64,000 nucleotides of DNA from Amorphus sp040750475. Its GTDB lineage: Bacteria > Pseudomonadota > Alphaproteobacteria > Rhizobiales > Amorphaceae. Under the pieces are notes generated by a model. It was not told where the DNA came from. It searched no databases and saw only the letters and a program-made list of their open reading frames with translations. Below are positions 51,824 through 61,427 of this stretch, one piece after another (positions within the stretch are counted from its first letter, which is position 1; each line of letters opens with the position of its first letter). The stretch lies in contig NZ_JABJVY010000012.1 in the NCBI RefSeq assembly GCF_040750475.1, positions 62,001-126,000 of the forward strand, read 5' to 3'. The translations under genes were made by a program, and so were the position numbers.

Positions 51824-53704
51824 TTAGGGCGCGCCGACGATCTGGTTCAACATTTGCTGGTTGACCTCCATCGGCCGCTCACGCTCCAGCGCCGCGACAT
51901 AGGAGCCGACCAGCGCGTCGCCCATTGACCGCTGCAGCCGCTGCCGGGCGGGCTCGTTGTCGGCCGCTTCAGCGAAGAAGGCCGGTCGGTCGACACTCGC
52001 CACCTCGATCACCAGATGGCGCGTATCGGCGGCGGCCACATCGGTAATGCTGCCTTGCGGGCCGTCGAAAGCCGCTGTGACCGCGCCTTGCGGCAAGGTC
52101 CCGGCGTTGCCGTCGCGGGTGAACGGCTCGGAGGTCTGGACCTCGGCGCCGATCGACTGGGCCACCGCTTCCAGGCTTTCGCCGTTGCGCACGCGTTCCG
52201 CGGCGTCCTGGGCGAGGGTCGCGATCTTGTCGGTCACCTGGGTCTCGGTCCAGGCCGCGATCACCGGGCCGCGCACCTCGTCGAGCGGGCGGTCGCGGGC
52301 GGGGGTCACGTCGGTGACGCGATACCAGACATAATCGGCCGGGCCGACCTGGATCGGCGGATTGTCGGCGCCCACTTCGGTGTCGAACGCGTCGGAGAGC
52401 AGGTCGTCCTTGGCCGGCAACGTTACGTTGGCTCCGCCGGGGGCCGTGCCCGAGGCACTGACGGCGGGCACCATCTGCAGCGGAATCGAGAACCGCTTGG
52501 CGACTTCCTGCATGGTCGCGCCGCCGGCGAAGGCGTCCTCGACCTCGTCGTAGAGATCCAGCACTTCGCGTTCGGCGGCTTGCTGGGCCAGCTCCTGGCG
52601 AATCGTGCTTTCGACCTCGGAGAAAGGCTGGCGCGCGCCCGGATTGATCTCACTCACGCGCACCAGCACGGTGCCGAAGCGCCCGTCGACCACCTCGGCG
52701 CCCGGCCCCTCCAAGGAAAAGGCGGCTTCGGCGACCGCCGGATCGACGATCTGGCTGCGGTCCACCGTGCCCAGATCCACGTCGCTCATGGTCCGCCCGG
52801 CGGAGACGAGGATCTCTTCGAACGGCGTGCCGGAGGCGAGCTTCTGCGCTGCCGCCTGGGCGCGCGCCTTGTCGTCGAAAAAGACCTGCTGCACGTGGCG
52901 CGTTTCTGGTGTGCCGAACCGGTTCGGCGATCCGTCGTAGACCTCGCGCGCATCCTCCTCGCTGATGGAGGAGGGGTTGGCGATGGTCTCGGCATTGGCC
53001 TGCAGAAGCGCGAGCGCGCGATATTCGGGAGCGGCGAACTCCGCCTTGTGCTCGTTGTAGAACGAGGTCAGCTCGTCGTCGGTCGGATCGGGAATGGCGT
53101 CGATCGCATCGCGATCCACGGTGAAATAGCGGATCGTGCGCTCTTCGTTACGGTACTGGTTGACCGCTTCGAGATAAACGGTCGGCACGCCGAGCCCGCC
53201 GAACAGGCCGTCGACGAGCTGGCGCCGCTCCAGGAGATTGCGCTGATCCTCGATATAGCCGTCCTCGGTCATGCCGTTGGCGGCGAGAATCTGCTGGAGG
53301 CGGTTGCGGTCGAACTGTCCCGAAGGGCCTTGGAAGGTGCTGTCGTCGCGAATCGACGCAGCCACCCGCTCGTCACCGACGCCGATGCCATAGTCCTTGG
53401 CGGCATCGGTCAGCAGCGCGTCGGTGGCAAGCGCGCCGAGGATCTGCCTGGGCAGGCCGTACTGGATCGCCTCGTCGGCCGGGATCGGCCGGCCTGCCTG
53501 CTGGCTCAGCCGCTGGAGCGCGCGGTTGTAGTCGCGCTGGAACTCCACGGCGGTGATTTCCGTATCTCCCACCCGGGCGACCTGGTTCGCCCCGAAACCG
53601 CGGAAAATATCGGCGATGCCCCAGATGCCGAAGCTGAGGACCAGTAGCGCGATGAGGACTTTTGCGACCCACGTGCTGGCGCCGCGCCGAAGTTGGTTGA
53701 GCAT
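51824..53704 (-). CDS. ppiD: PpiD-like membrane-anchored peptidylprolyl isomerase/chaperone
   Basis: 626 residues. A short cytoplasmic N-terminus (MLNQLRRGASTWVAKVL) leads into a single transmembrane helix (LIALLVLSFGIWGIADIF), then a SurA-N-like chaperone region (VEFQRDYNRALQRLSQQAGR). A parvulin-like domain lies around ETRHVQQVFFDDKARAQAAAQKL...VDLGTVDRSQIV and looks degenerate, as is common in PpiD. It assists folding of exported proteins at the periplasmic face. It is divergent from tpiA and starts the leftward block. Confidence 0.88.
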   Translation of the reverse strand: MLNQLRRGASTWVAKVLIALLVLSFGIWGIADIFRGFGANQVARVGDTEITAVEFQRDYNRALQRLSQQAGRPIPADEAIQYGLPRQILGALATDALLTDAAKDYGIGVGDERVAASIRDDSTFQGPSGQFDRNRLQQILAANGMTEDGYIEDQRNLLERRQLVDGLFGGLGVPTVYLEAVNQYRNEERTIRYFTVDRDAIDAIPDPTDDELTSFYNEHKAEFAAPEYRALALLQANAETIANPSSISEEDAREVYDGSPNRFGTPETRHVQQVFFDDKARAQAAAQKLASGTPFEEILVSAGRTMSDVDLGTVDRSQIVDPAVAEAAFSLEGPGAEVVDGRFGTVLVRVSEINPGARQPFSEVESTIRQELAQQAAEREVLDLYDEVEDAFAGGATMQEVAKRFSIPLQMVPAVSASGTAPGGANVTLPAKDDLLSDAFDTEVGADNPPIQVGPADYVWYRVTDVTPARDRPLDEVRGPVIAAWTETQVTDKIATLAQDAAERVRNGESLEAVAQSIGAEVQTSEPFTRDGNAGTLPQGAVTAAFDGPQGSITDVAAADTRHLVIEVASVDRPAFFAEAADNEPARQRLQRSMGDALVGSYVAALERERPMEVNQQMLNQIVGAP

Positions 53705-54026
53705 GAAGAAGGGGCAACCGTTGTTGTCGTGATCCTGGCGTTAAGGCCGCGGATCATAGAAAGCGCACCGATGCCGGGCAAGCATATGGACTTATCACCC
53801 GTCACGAGTGTTTCTATGGGCCGAAACCGACCCGTCATCGCAGCCGGGACGGTCAGGCGCAAGATGCAACCGCGCATTGGCTTGAACGGCATAGGCCGAT
53901 TTCAGGTGCGGAACGAGCTGGACGGTGCCTGGTCCGCTGCGGTGCGTATGTGAATTGAAACCCGATCGCGGCGAAAGGCATATGGTGCCTGACGCAGACG
54001 TGATCTGAATGGGAGGAGACAGTCGC
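53705..54026. other. Divergent intergenic region ppiD / tpiA
   Basis: About 320 bp with no convincing coding frame. A promoter candidate for tpiA is TTGAAA (53955-53960), an 18-nt spacer and CATATG (53979-53984). No clear promoter was recognised for ppiD. Confidence 0.5.
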
Positions 54027-54770
54027 GTGACGTCTACGTTGATTGCCGGCAATTGGAAGATGAACGGTCTGGCGCGTTCGATCGGAGAGTTGGAGGCGAT
54101 GATCGCCGGCCGCTCCGAGGTCCCGGACACGGTCGACCTTCTGATCTGTCCGCCCGCAACCCTGGTCGCCGCATTCGCGCTTCGGGCGCAGAATACCGGT
54201 GTTTCCATCGGCGGGCAGGATTGCCATGCGGCCGTCAGCGGGGCGCACACCGGCGACATCTCCGCGGAAATGCTGGCCGATTGCGGTGCAAGCCATGTGA
54301 TCGTCGGTCATTCGGAGCGCCGTGCCGATCATGGCGAGACCGACGCCGTGGTGCGGGCGAAGGTCGAGGCGGTCTGGCGGGCCGGGCTGGTCGCGATCGC
54401 GTGCGTGGGCGAGACGGAAGCGGAACGCGATGCCGGCCGGGCCGTCGAGGTAGTGGAGCGCCAGCTCGACGGATCGCTGCCGGAGAGGGCGACGGCAGCA
54501 AATCTCGTGGTCGCCTACGAGCCAGTCTGGGCGATCGGCACCGGACGGACGCCGACGGTCGAGGACGTCGCGAGCATGCACGCCGCGATTCGCTTGGTTC
54601 TGGAAAAGCGCTTCGGCGACGACGGCGGCGCGATCAAGATCCTCTACGGCGGATCGGTGAAGCCGGACAACGCGGCAACGTTGCTCGGCGTGGATCACGT
54701 CAACGGTGCGCTGGTCGGTGGTGCCAGCCTCAAGGCGAGCGACTTTCTCGCCATCGCGAAGGCGGGATAG
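54027..54770 (+). CDS. tpiA: Triosephosphate isomerase
   Basis: Glycolytic TIM barrel, 247 residues. Active-site Lys11 in IAGNWKMNG, electrophile His95 in VIVGHSERR, base Glu165 in VVAYEPVWAIGTG; the C-terminal phosphate loop is ILYGGSVKPDNA and ALVGGASL. The GTG at 54027 is chosen, with GGGAGGAG seven bases upstream; the ATG at 54009 overlaps that site. Confidence 0.96.
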   Translation: MTSTLIAGNWKMNGLARSIGELEAMIAGRSEVPDTVDLLICPPATLVAAFALRAQNTGVSIGGQDCHAAVSGAHTGDISAEMLADCGASHVIVGHSERRADHGETDAVVRAKVEAVWRAGLVAIACVGETEAERDAGRAVEVVERQLDGSLPERATAANLVVAYEPVWAIGTGRTPTVEDVASMHAAIRLVLEKRFGDDGGAIKILYGGSVKPDNAATLLGVDHVNGALVGGASLKASDFLAIAKAG

Positions 54771-54887
54771 ACCTCTCAAGATAGGCCCCGATTGAACGCG
54801 AGGCGGCAAAACGGCGTTTAACAGGAGACCCGGTTTCCCCTTCGCCTGCAAAGGCTCTGGAAACGATCGCAGAGGAGTATCCTGGCC

Positions 54888-55607
54888 GTGTTGCCACCGC
54901 TTGTCCTCGTTCCCGGTCTTGCCTGTACGCCGCGTTTGTTTGCGCCCTTGGTGGATGTGCTCGGCCAGGACGCGATCTCCGTCCAAATCGCCGAACATCT
55001 CGGTCCGGACACAATCGGGGAAATCGCCGACCAGATCCTAGCGGCCTCGCCGCCCTATTTCGCGCTGGCCGGTCTTTCCATGGGTGGCTACATCGCCCTG
55101 GAAATGGCGCTGCGGGCTCCCGATCGGGTCAATCATCTGGGCCTGTTCAACACCAAGATCAGCCCCGATTCGCCTGAGAAGGCCGCCAGTCGGCGCGAGC
55201 TGATCGCGCTCGCCGAAGACAGCCGCTTCGAGGATGTCATCGATCGGTTGCTGCCGGCCTTCCTGCATCCCGCCCGGCTAGAAGACGCAGATCTGGTGGC
55301 GACGGTCCGTGCGATGGCGCATGACGTCGGTCCGGACCGGTTCATCGCGCAAGAACGGGCGCTGCTGTCGCGGGAAAATAGGCTGCAACAGGCGGCAAAG
55401 CTGGAGATGCCCACGCTGGTCATCGCGGGGGATGCCGATCAGCTCATGCCGGCGGATGCGGCGGACGAAATCCGTCGGACCATCCCCCATGCGACACTGG
55501 TGACGATTGAGACGTGCGGCCATCTCTCCACGCTGGAGCGACCCGTTGCCGTTGCCCATGCCATTGCGGATTGGCTCGGACTTCCCTTGGCCGAAAACCG
55601 GGTATAG
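54888..55607 (+). CDS. Alpha/beta-fold hydrolase
   Basis: 239-residue alpha/beta hydrolase starting at a GTG. Nucleophile elbow GLSMGGYIAL (Ser), an Asp in VIAGDADQLMPADAA and a His in IETCGHLSTLERP complete the triad. The oxyanion-side motif is LVLVPGLACTP. Such proteins include esterases and lactonases; the substrate is unknown. Its neighbours tpiA and the DUF2569 gene give no functional clue. Confidence 0.85.
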   Translation: MLPPLVLVPGLACTPRLFAPLVDVLGQDAISVQIAEHLGPDTIGEIADQILAASPPYFALAGLSMGGYIALEMALRAPDRVNHLGLFNTKISPDSPEKAASRRELIALAEDSRFEDVIDRLLPAFLHPARLEDADLVATVRAMAHDVGPDRFIAQERALLSRENRLQQAAKLEMPTLVIAGDADQLMPADAADEIRRTIPHATLVTIETCGHLSTLERPVAVAHAIADWLGLPLAENRV

Positions 55608-55653
55608 GTCTTGTCCAAAGGGCCTGCGGCCCCGCGCAGACAGGGATGGCCCG

Positions 55654-56193
55654 ATGGCTTGGCAGCGGCTGTCGATCAACGAGGCGGAAGCCCACCCGCT
55701 TTACGGGGTCAAGGGCTGGCTCAGGATATTTCTAGTCTTCTTCGTGGTCGCGGGCGTGGCAGGCGTCGCGCAGATTTTCATGGCCGAGCCGAAAGGGTTC
55801 GCCACCCTGTTCGGCCCCTATGCGCGCCAGGTTCACTACGTCGATTCCTTTTCCGGGCTGGTGCTCGCCGGCGTCGCGGTGATGGGGCTTTATCGCTCGC
55901 CGCTGTTCGGTGCGTTGATCGTGCCGGCGCTGCTGTTGCGCTTCTTCGCGACGGCCATCGCTGCGGCGGGCTTTCACGGGGAGCTCGTCCGTGATCGGGC
56001 CGCAGCCGGTAGTGACGCCCCGTTTTTCGATGCGATTCTCCTCACGGTCGTCATAGGGGCGGTGCTGTGCGCGCTGTTTTGCTGGTATTTCCTGCGTTCC
56101 AGGCGGGTGAATGTCACCTATCGCTACCGGGTCCCGCTTGATCCCAACGCGCCGCCTGAACCCAAGCCGGATCCCTGGGCGCGGTTTCGCTGA
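55654..56193 (+). CDS. DUF2569 family membrane protein
   Basis: 179 residues, beginning MAWQRLSINEAEAHPLYGVKGW. The motif PLYGVKGWLRIFLVFFVVAG introduces the first of four hydrophobic segments, an arrangement seen in DUF2569 proteins. The C-terminus is a proline-rich cytoplasmic tail (PLDPNAPPEPKPDPWARFR). The ATG at 55654 is chosen because it precedes the conserved segment; upstream sequence overlaps the hydrolase gene. Function unknown. Confidence 0.7.
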   Translation: MAWQRLSINEAEAHPLYGVKGWLRIFLVFFVVAGVAGVAQIFMAEPKGFATLFGPYARQVHYVDSFSGLVLAGVAVMGLYRSPLFGALIVPALLLRFFATAIAAAGFHGELVRDRAAAGSDAPFFDAILLTVVIGAVLCALFCWYFLRSRRVNVTYRYRVPLDPNAPPEPKPDPWARFR

Positions 56194-56220
56194 GCAAGCC
56201 AAGCGAGGGCGGAAGCCGGA

Positions 56221-57171
56221 TTACTTCTCGGGAACCGGCGTCAGCACCGGCTTGCCGGCCAGATGCGCCTGAATGTTCTCGATCGCGAGCTCGACGGTCG
56301 CTTTCACCGCCTCCGGCGCATGGCCGCCGATGTGCGGCGTGAACACGACAGTGTCGCATGCGAGAAGGGCGGCGGGAACTTCCGGCTCGCCCTCGATCAC
56401 GTCCAGGCCCGCGCCGGCGATCACGCCCGTCTTCAGCGCCTCAATCAAGGCGTCTGTGTCGACGACCGACCCGCGGGCGATGTTGACGAGGTAGCCGTCG
56501 GATCCGAGCGCCTCCAGAAAGGCCGCGTTCACGAGATGACGGGTGCCGTCGCCGCCAGGCGTTGCGATCGCGATTACGTCTGCCCAACGCGCAAGGGCGA
56601 TCGGATCCTCGAAATAGCTGTAGTCCACATCCGAGCGCGGATTGCGGGCCGTGTAGCCGATCGGCATGGCAAAGCCGCCCGAGCCGCTTTTGGCGATCTC
56701 GCGGCCGATGCGGCCAAGCCCCAGAACGCCCAGCTTGCGGCCGGAAATGGAAGGATGCAGGTCGCGCCGAAACTGGCTCCACCGGCCGGCCCGCACGGCG
56801 GCATCGCCCTGGGCGATCTTGTGCATCGTGCCCAGGATCAGCGCCATCGCATGATCGGCCACCTGGCGGGCATTGGCGCCAGGACCGTGGGTGACTACAA
56901 GGCCGCGGGCACGGGCTGCCTTGTGATCGATGTTTTCATATCCGGCGCCGAGCGCGAGCACCATTTCCAGCTTCGGATAGGTGTCCATCTCCTCAGCCGT
57001 CAGGCCGCGCGAGCCACTCGTCAAGAGGATGCGAAGCTCGCTTGCGATCTCGGCATCGGCAGCGACGTGATCGGCCTTGTTCCAGCCGCGATAGGGCTCA
57101 AGCCCGGCCGCTCGGAACATATCCAAATAGGTGTCGTGGAGCGCATGCAGGACGAGGAGAGGCTCAGTCAC
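56221..57171 (-). CDS. D-isomer-specific 2-hydroxyacid dehydrogenase
   Basis: NAD(P)-dependent reductase or dehydrogenase of 2-oxo/2-hydroxy acids, 316 residues. Rossmann motif LGVLGLGRIGREIAKSG, catalytic Arg in NIARGSVVDTDAL, Glu in DVIEGEPEVPAAL and His in FTPHIGGHAPEA. It starts at a GTG at 57171 with AGGAAAAG seven bases upstream; the frame stays open far upstream only as the mirror of parE. Glyoxylate/hydroxypyruvate reductase is the likeliest activity, but specificity is not readable. Confidence 0.9.
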   Translation of the reverse strand: MTEPLLVLHALHDTYLDMFRAAGLEPYRGWNKADHVAADAEIASELRILLTSGSRGLTAEEMDTYPKLEMVLALGAGYENIDHKAARARGLVVTHGPGANARQVADHAMALILGTMHKIAQGDAAVRAGRWSQFRRDLHPSISGRKLGVLGLGRIGREIAKSGSGGFAMPIGYTARNPRSDVDYSYFEDPIALARWADVIAIATPGGDGTRHLVNAAFLEALGSDGYLVNIARGSVVDTDALIEALKTGVIAGAGLDVIEGEPEVPAALLACDTVVFTPHIGGHAPEAVKATVELAIENIQAHLAGKPVLTPVPEK

Positions 57172-57194
57172 GGTCGGACTTTTCCTGTACTTGC

Positions 57195-59258
57195 TTACAC
57201 ATCGAGCGCTTCGAGGTCGGCGAAGGCGGCATGGTCCTGGATGAAGGCGAACCGCGCCTCCGCCTTGTTGCCCATCAGCCGGTCCACCGTTTCGGTTGTC
57301 TCCTCCGCCTCTTCGGCAACCACGACCCGAAGCAGCGTGCGGGTCTTCGGGTCCATCGTGGTCTCCTTGAGCTGGTTCGGCAGCATTTCGCCCAGGCCCT
57401 TGAACCGTCCGGTCTCCACCTTCTTTTTGGCGTCGAACTCCGTGCGCAGGAGCTCTTCGCGGTGGGCATCGTCGCGAGCGTAAAGCGTCTTGGTGCCCTG
57501 CGTCATGCGATAGAGCGGAGGGGCGGCGAGATACAGCCGGCCGGCACGCACCAGGCCAGGCATCTCGCGATAGAAGAACGTGATCAGCAGCGAGGCGATG
57601 TGAGCGCCGTCGACGTCGGCGTCCGTCATGATGATCACGCGTTCGTAGCGCAGGTCCTCCAGCCGGAACCCGGACCGCGTCGCGCAGCCGAGCGCCTGGT
57701 TGAGGTCGGCGAGCTGCTGATTCTGGGCGAGCTTGTCGCGCCCGGCGCTGGCAACGTTCAGGATCTTGCCGCGCAAGGGAAGCACCGCCTGGGTGGCGCG
57801 GTTGCGGGCCTGTTTGGCGGAGCCGCCGGCCGAATCGCCCTCCACGATGAAGATCTCGGTGCCGGCCGCCTGGTTGGTGGTGCAGTCGGCGAGCTTGCCG
57901 GGAAGGCGCAGCTTGCGGGTGGCGCTGCGGCGCTGGACATCGCGCTCCTGCTTGCGGCGCAAACGCTCGTCGGCGCGGTCGATCGCGGTTTCGATGAGCT
58001 GCGAGGCGCGGGCGGGATCTTCCGCCAGCCAGTGGTCGAAGGCGTCGCGCAGCGCCTGCTCCACGATCCGGGTCGCTTCGTTGGAGGCGAGCTTGTCCTT
58101 GGTCTGGCCGACGAACTCCGGCTCGCGCACGAACACCGACAGCATGCCGGCGACGAGGCCCATCAGGTCGTCGGCGGTGACCTGGGCCGTCTTCTTCTGG
58201 CCGATGCGTTCGCCGTGAGCCTTGATGCCCTTCAAGAGCGCCGCCCTCAGCCCCTGCTCGTGGGTGCCGCCTTCCGGCGTGGGCACCGTGTTGCAGTAGG
58301 ATTGCAGGAAGCCGTCGAACTGGACGAAGGCGACCGCCCATTCCACGGCGCCGTGCTTGCCGGAGGAGCCGGCGCGGCCGGAAAACACCCCGTCGACCAC
58401 CCGGCGTTCGCCCTTCAGGCGCTCCTGCAGATAGTCGGCAAGACCGCCGGGGAAGCGGAACACCGCCTCGGCCGGCACGTCCTCGCGCACGAGCTCGGGC
58501 GAACAGCTCCAGCGGATCTCCACGCCGGCGAACAGATAGGCCTTTGCGCGCGCCATGCGCAAAACGCGCGCTGCGTCGAAACGCGCAGACGGGCCGAAGA
58601 TCTCGGTGTCCGGCACGAAGCGCACCGTGGTGCCGCGCCGGTTCATCACCTCGCCGCAATCTTCCACCGGTCCGGTCGAATGACCGCGCTCGAAGCTCTG
58701 GCGATAGAGCCGGCGCCCGCGCGCGACCTCCACGTCGAGCCGGCTGGACAGCGCGTTCACCACCGAGACGCCGACGCCGTGCAGGCCGCCGGAGGCCTCG
58801 TACGCCTTGGAGCCAAACTTACCGCCCGCATGCAGGGTGGTCATGATCACTTCCAACGCCGAGCGGTCGGGAAAGCGCGGATGGGGATCGACCGGAATGC
58901 CGCGCCCATTGTCGGCCACCGACAAGCTGCCGTCGCCGTCCAGGCGGACCTCGATGCGCGTGGCATGGCCGGCCACCGCCTCGTCCATGGAGTTGTCCAG
59001 CACTTCGGCGAAGAGGTGGTGCAGCGCCTTGGCGTCGGTGCCGCCGATATACATGCCCGGCCGGCGGCGAACCGGCTCCAGCCCCTCCAGCACCTCGATA
59101 TCGGCGGCCGAATAGCCGCCATCGCTCTCCTGAACCATCGGAGCGGTGCGCCGCTGTGCTGCCTGCGACCGGGCGGCCGGGCGCTTTGCCTCGGCCTGTG
59201 CGGGGCTCCGGGCAGGGCGGGAGGTCTCGCTGGCAAACAGGTCGTCGCTTTTGGCCAT
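57195..59258 (-). CDS. parE: DNA topoisomerase IV subunit B (ParE)
   Basis: ATPase subunit of topoisomerase IV, needed for chromosome decatenation, 687 residues. GHKL motifs: EVLDNSMDEAVAGHA, DNGRGIPVDPHP and GGLHGVGVSVVNAL. TOPRIM: EIFIVEGDSAGGSAKQARNR and MTDADVDGAHIASLL. The ATG at 59258 begins a short low-complexity N-terminal tail (MAKSDDLFASETSRP); upstream frame extension is not family-like. The QTK-loop region and the C-terminus are intact. Confidence 0.95.
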   Translation of the reverse strand: MAKSDDLFASETSRPARSPAQAEAKRPAARSQAAQRRTAPMVQESDGGYSAADIEVLEGLEPVRRRPGMYIGGTDAKALHHLFAEVLDNSMDEAVAGHATRIEVRLDGDGSLSVADNGRGIPVDPHPRFPDRSALEVIMTTLHAGGKFGSKAYEASGGLHGVGVSVVNALSSRLDVEVARGRRLYRQSFERGHSTGPVEDCGEVMNRRGTTVRFVPDTEIFGPSARFDAARVLRMARAKAYLFAGVEIRWSCSPELVREDVPAEAVFRFPGGLADYLQERLKGERRVVDGVFSGRAGSSGKHGAVEWAVAFVQFDGFLQSYCNTVPTPEGGTHEQGLRAALLKGIKAHGERIGQKKTAQVTADDLMGLVAGMLSVFVREPEFVGQTKDKLASNEATRIVEQALRDAFDHWLAEDPARASQLIETAIDRADERLRRKQERDVQRRSATRKLRLPGKLADCTTNQAAGTEIFIVEGDSAGGSAKQARNRATQAVLPLRGKILNVASAGRDKLAQNQQLADLNQALGCATRSGFRLEDLRYERVIIMTDADVDGAHIASLLITFFYREMPGLVRAGRLYLAAPPLYRMTQGTKTLYARDDAHREELLRTEFDAKKKVETGRFKGLGEMLPNQLKETTMDPKTRTLLRVVVAEEAEETTETVDRLMGNKAEARFAFIQDHAAFADLEALDV

Positions 59259-60089
59259 TGGCGGAAATCCAGATCGTCGGCGGGTCAGGATGCGCTTCGG
59301 TCCGATCGGAGCAGACGCATCGTGATCGAGTCCAAAAGTTAGGAGCGGGATACGAGCGAAAAGCCGGTCCGGCTTTTTCGCCTGCCTCTCCTCTATCACG
59401 CACGAATCGCAAACGCAGAGTCTTGCACGGCTCGGCGGAAACAAGAACCGGCCGCGCCGCACCCCGATGTCGCGCCCGCCGGCGCCGATGGCAAGTCTTG
59501 ACTTGTCGGATGCGAGTGCCCGAATGCCGCCCGATATCGGGCGTACCATCATGCTCTCGCCGCAGCTTGGTCACACCTTGTGACGTTTGTGCCACAGCAA
59601 GTGGACGTCGTTATAGCAGACCACCTAGAGCGGCACAGTTTGCCCCCATTGTGCCACAAACCAAGACGACCGGTGTTCCTCGCGCAAAGGTGAAAAGCCT
59701 TGGCGGGGGAGAAACGGAACGGTCGATGACGGCTGCGGTGGATGCAAGGCGGAAGCTCACGATGGCTCGGCCCGATCTGGGGTCGACGGCCCGCGTGCGG
59801 ACGGCCTCCCGGACGGGTTGCCGTACTGTCGCCCAACACGTCGCGCATTGGATAGGGAACGGACGGTTGTCCCAGGCGATCCGGCAGACGGGGCCGGACG
59901 GGGGACGGGTCGGAGCGGGCGATAGGCGCGCTGCCGCGATCACACCGACCGGGCAAGCGGGGGCGACAGTGCGCAGCCGACAGGCGCGGAATGTCTCTGC
60001 AATGCGATCGACGACAATCGACAAGTCTTTGGCGCGCGGACCGGACGATCCCGGCGCCGCCGATCTGGTTAGTGTGGAAGCGAGCAGTC
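59259..60089. other. Long non-coding-looking region upstream of exoR and parE
   Basis: About 830 bp without a supportable gene; frames through it have no family features. Contents noted: a bidirectional terminator-like hairpin (59356-59381), a 16-bp perfect palindrome CGCCCGATATCGGGCG (59528-59543), GTCACACCTTGTGAC (59570-59584), and two copies of TTGTGCCACA (59587-59596 and 59649-59658), the second inside the palindrome TTGTGCCACAA. It may hold the exoR promoter, binding sites for a regulator or a small RNA. Confidence 0.5.
59356..59381. terminator. Terminator-like hairpin, symmetric
   Basis: GCGAAAAGCCGG-TC-CGGCTTTTTCGC-type inverted repeat: AAAAGCC (59359-59365), loop GGTCC, GGCTTTT (59371-59377), extended by GCG on both sides, with runs of A and T in the stem. 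It could end transcription from either direction. It lies 98 bp upstream of the parE start, so it would stop leftward transcripts from the unannotated region. Confidence 0.55.
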
Positions 60090-60908
60090 ATGCGTAGCTT
60101 TGTGGTCTTCACACGCACCTGCCTGGCGGGCGCCGTGCTGGCCGTGGTTGCAACGGGCGCATGGGCCGGCGAGGCCGACAGCGCCAAGACAGACGACACC
60201 TCGTCGCTCATCGATCTCTTTCGAGACGGTGTTCGGGCCTACTATCGCGGCGACAAGGCGATCGCCGTCGATAAGCTCTCCAAGGCGGCGGAGAACGACC
60301 ATACGATGGCCCAGTGGAAGCTCGGCCGGATGTATGCCAACGGCGATGGCGTCGACGAGGACGACCTGAAGGCATTCGAATATTTCAGCCGGGTCGCCAA
60401 CGCCCATGTCGACGAGGCGCCCAGTTCGCCCCAGGCGCCGTTCGTGGCGGATGCGCTGATCGAGCTCGGCGACTACTACGTCACCGGCATCAAGGACAGC
60501 GCGATCAAGCCGAACGTGGAACGCGCGCGCAATCTCTATACTTACGCCGCCTCCTATTTCGGCAACGCCCAGGCCCAGTACCGGCTCGGCCGGATGTATC
60601 TGGAAACCGACGCCAACGACCGCGACCCGCGCCTCGCCGCGCGCTGGCTTAAGCTGTCGGCGGAAAAGGGCAATCCGGATGCCCAGGCGATGCTGGGCGA
60701 TCTCCTGTTCTTCGGCGACGACCTGCCGCGCCGCCCGGTGACCGGGCTGATGTGGCTCACGATCGCCCGCCGCTCGGCGACGGATACGGATTCGGAATGG
60801 ATCCGCGAGCGTCAGGAGAAGGCCTTCGCGCGCGCCTCCGACGACGAGCGCAAGCGGGCGACCCAGCTGGCCGACACCTGGCTCGGCCACAACAGCCGGA
60901 CGAATTAG
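60090..60908 (+). CDS. exoR: ExoR-like periplasmic Sel1-repeat regulator
   Basis: 272 residues with a signal peptide (FVVFTRTCLAGAVLAVVATG, cleavage near AWAGEA), then Sel1-type repeats: KAAENDHTMAQWKLGRMYANGDGV, AASYFGNAQAQYRLGRMYLE and LSAEKGNPDAQAMLGDLLFF. The motif DLFRDGVRAYYRGDKAIAVD matches the start of rhizobial ExoR. In Sinorhizobium, ExoR restrains the ExoS-ChvI (ChvG-ChvI) two-component system and so exopolysaccharide and motility genes. The ATG at 60090 is fixed by the signal peptide. The upstream region is unusually long. Confidence 0.82.
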   Translation: MRSFVVFTRTCLAGAVLAVVATGAWAGEADSAKTDDTSSLIDLFRDGVRAYYRGDKAIAVDKLSKAAENDHTMAQWKLGRMYANGDGVDEDDLKAFEYFSRVANAHVDEAPSSPQAPFVADALIELGDYYVTGIKDSAIKPNVERARNLYTYAASYFGNAQAQYRLGRMYLETDANDRDPRLAARWLKLSAEKGNPDAQAMLGDLLFFGDDLPRRPVTGLMWLTIARRSATDTDSEWIRERQEKAFARASDDERKRATQLADTWLGHNSRTN

Positions 60909-60970
60909 CGACGGTCGTCCTGAGCGCTGGAAAGCCGTTCGGGAACGCGAGCGCTCTTGACGATCCGACG

Positions 60971-61393
60971 TCAGCCCTGCGGGGTTTCTTCCAACTCGTC
61001 GGGAAGCTCCCGGTCGAAGCCGTGCATCAGCTCCAGTCGCGATCGGGTCCAGATGTTGCGATCCGGATGGGCCGCATCGGGATTGTCGAGGCTCGCCACC
61101 GTCACATCGATCAGGGGATCGTCATCCAGCCGGAAGGTGAGGGAGGTCCCGCACTCCCGACAGAAGGTCCGTGTCGCTCGCGCGCTGGAGCGGTGCTCGG
61201 CGGCCCGCCCCGAGGTCCAGGCGAAGGCGCTGACGGGAACGGTGGTCCATGTGACCACGGTCGCGCCCACCGCCTGCTGGCACATGCGGCAATGGCAGTG
61301 CGCGGTATCGTCGAGGGAATGGGTCAGCCGGTAGCGAACCGCGCCGCAGAAGCAGCCCCCCGCATGGACCATCGGCTCCGGCAAATCGCTCAT
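60971..61393 (-). CDS. GFA/CENP-V family zinc protein
   Basis: 140-residue protein of the glutathione-dependent formaldehyde-activating (GFA) fold. Zinc cysteines are visible in GGCFCGAVRYRL, CHCRMCQQ and RTFCRECGTSLTF. The original Gfa enzyme condenses formaldehyde with glutathione, but most members are uncharacterised. It is convergent with exoR and lies 34 bp downstream of xth on the same strand. Confidence 0.85.
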   Translation of the reverse strand: MSDLPEPMVHAGGCFCGAVRYRLTHSLDDTAHCHCRMCQQAVGATVVTWTTVPVSAFAWTSGRAAEHRSSARATRTFCRECGTSLTFRLDDDPLIDVTVASLDNPDAAHPDRNIWTRSRLELMHGFDRELPDELEETPQG

Positions 61394-61427
61394 CGTGTTC
61401 GGGTTCCGTCGGCCTCAGCGGGAAAGA

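Noticed and set aside
59727..60097. Possible small basic protein starting MTAAVDARRKLTMARPDL upstream of exoR
   Set aside because: No recognisable domain, unusual Arg/Ala-rich composition, and it overlaps the exoR start; not supportable by eye.
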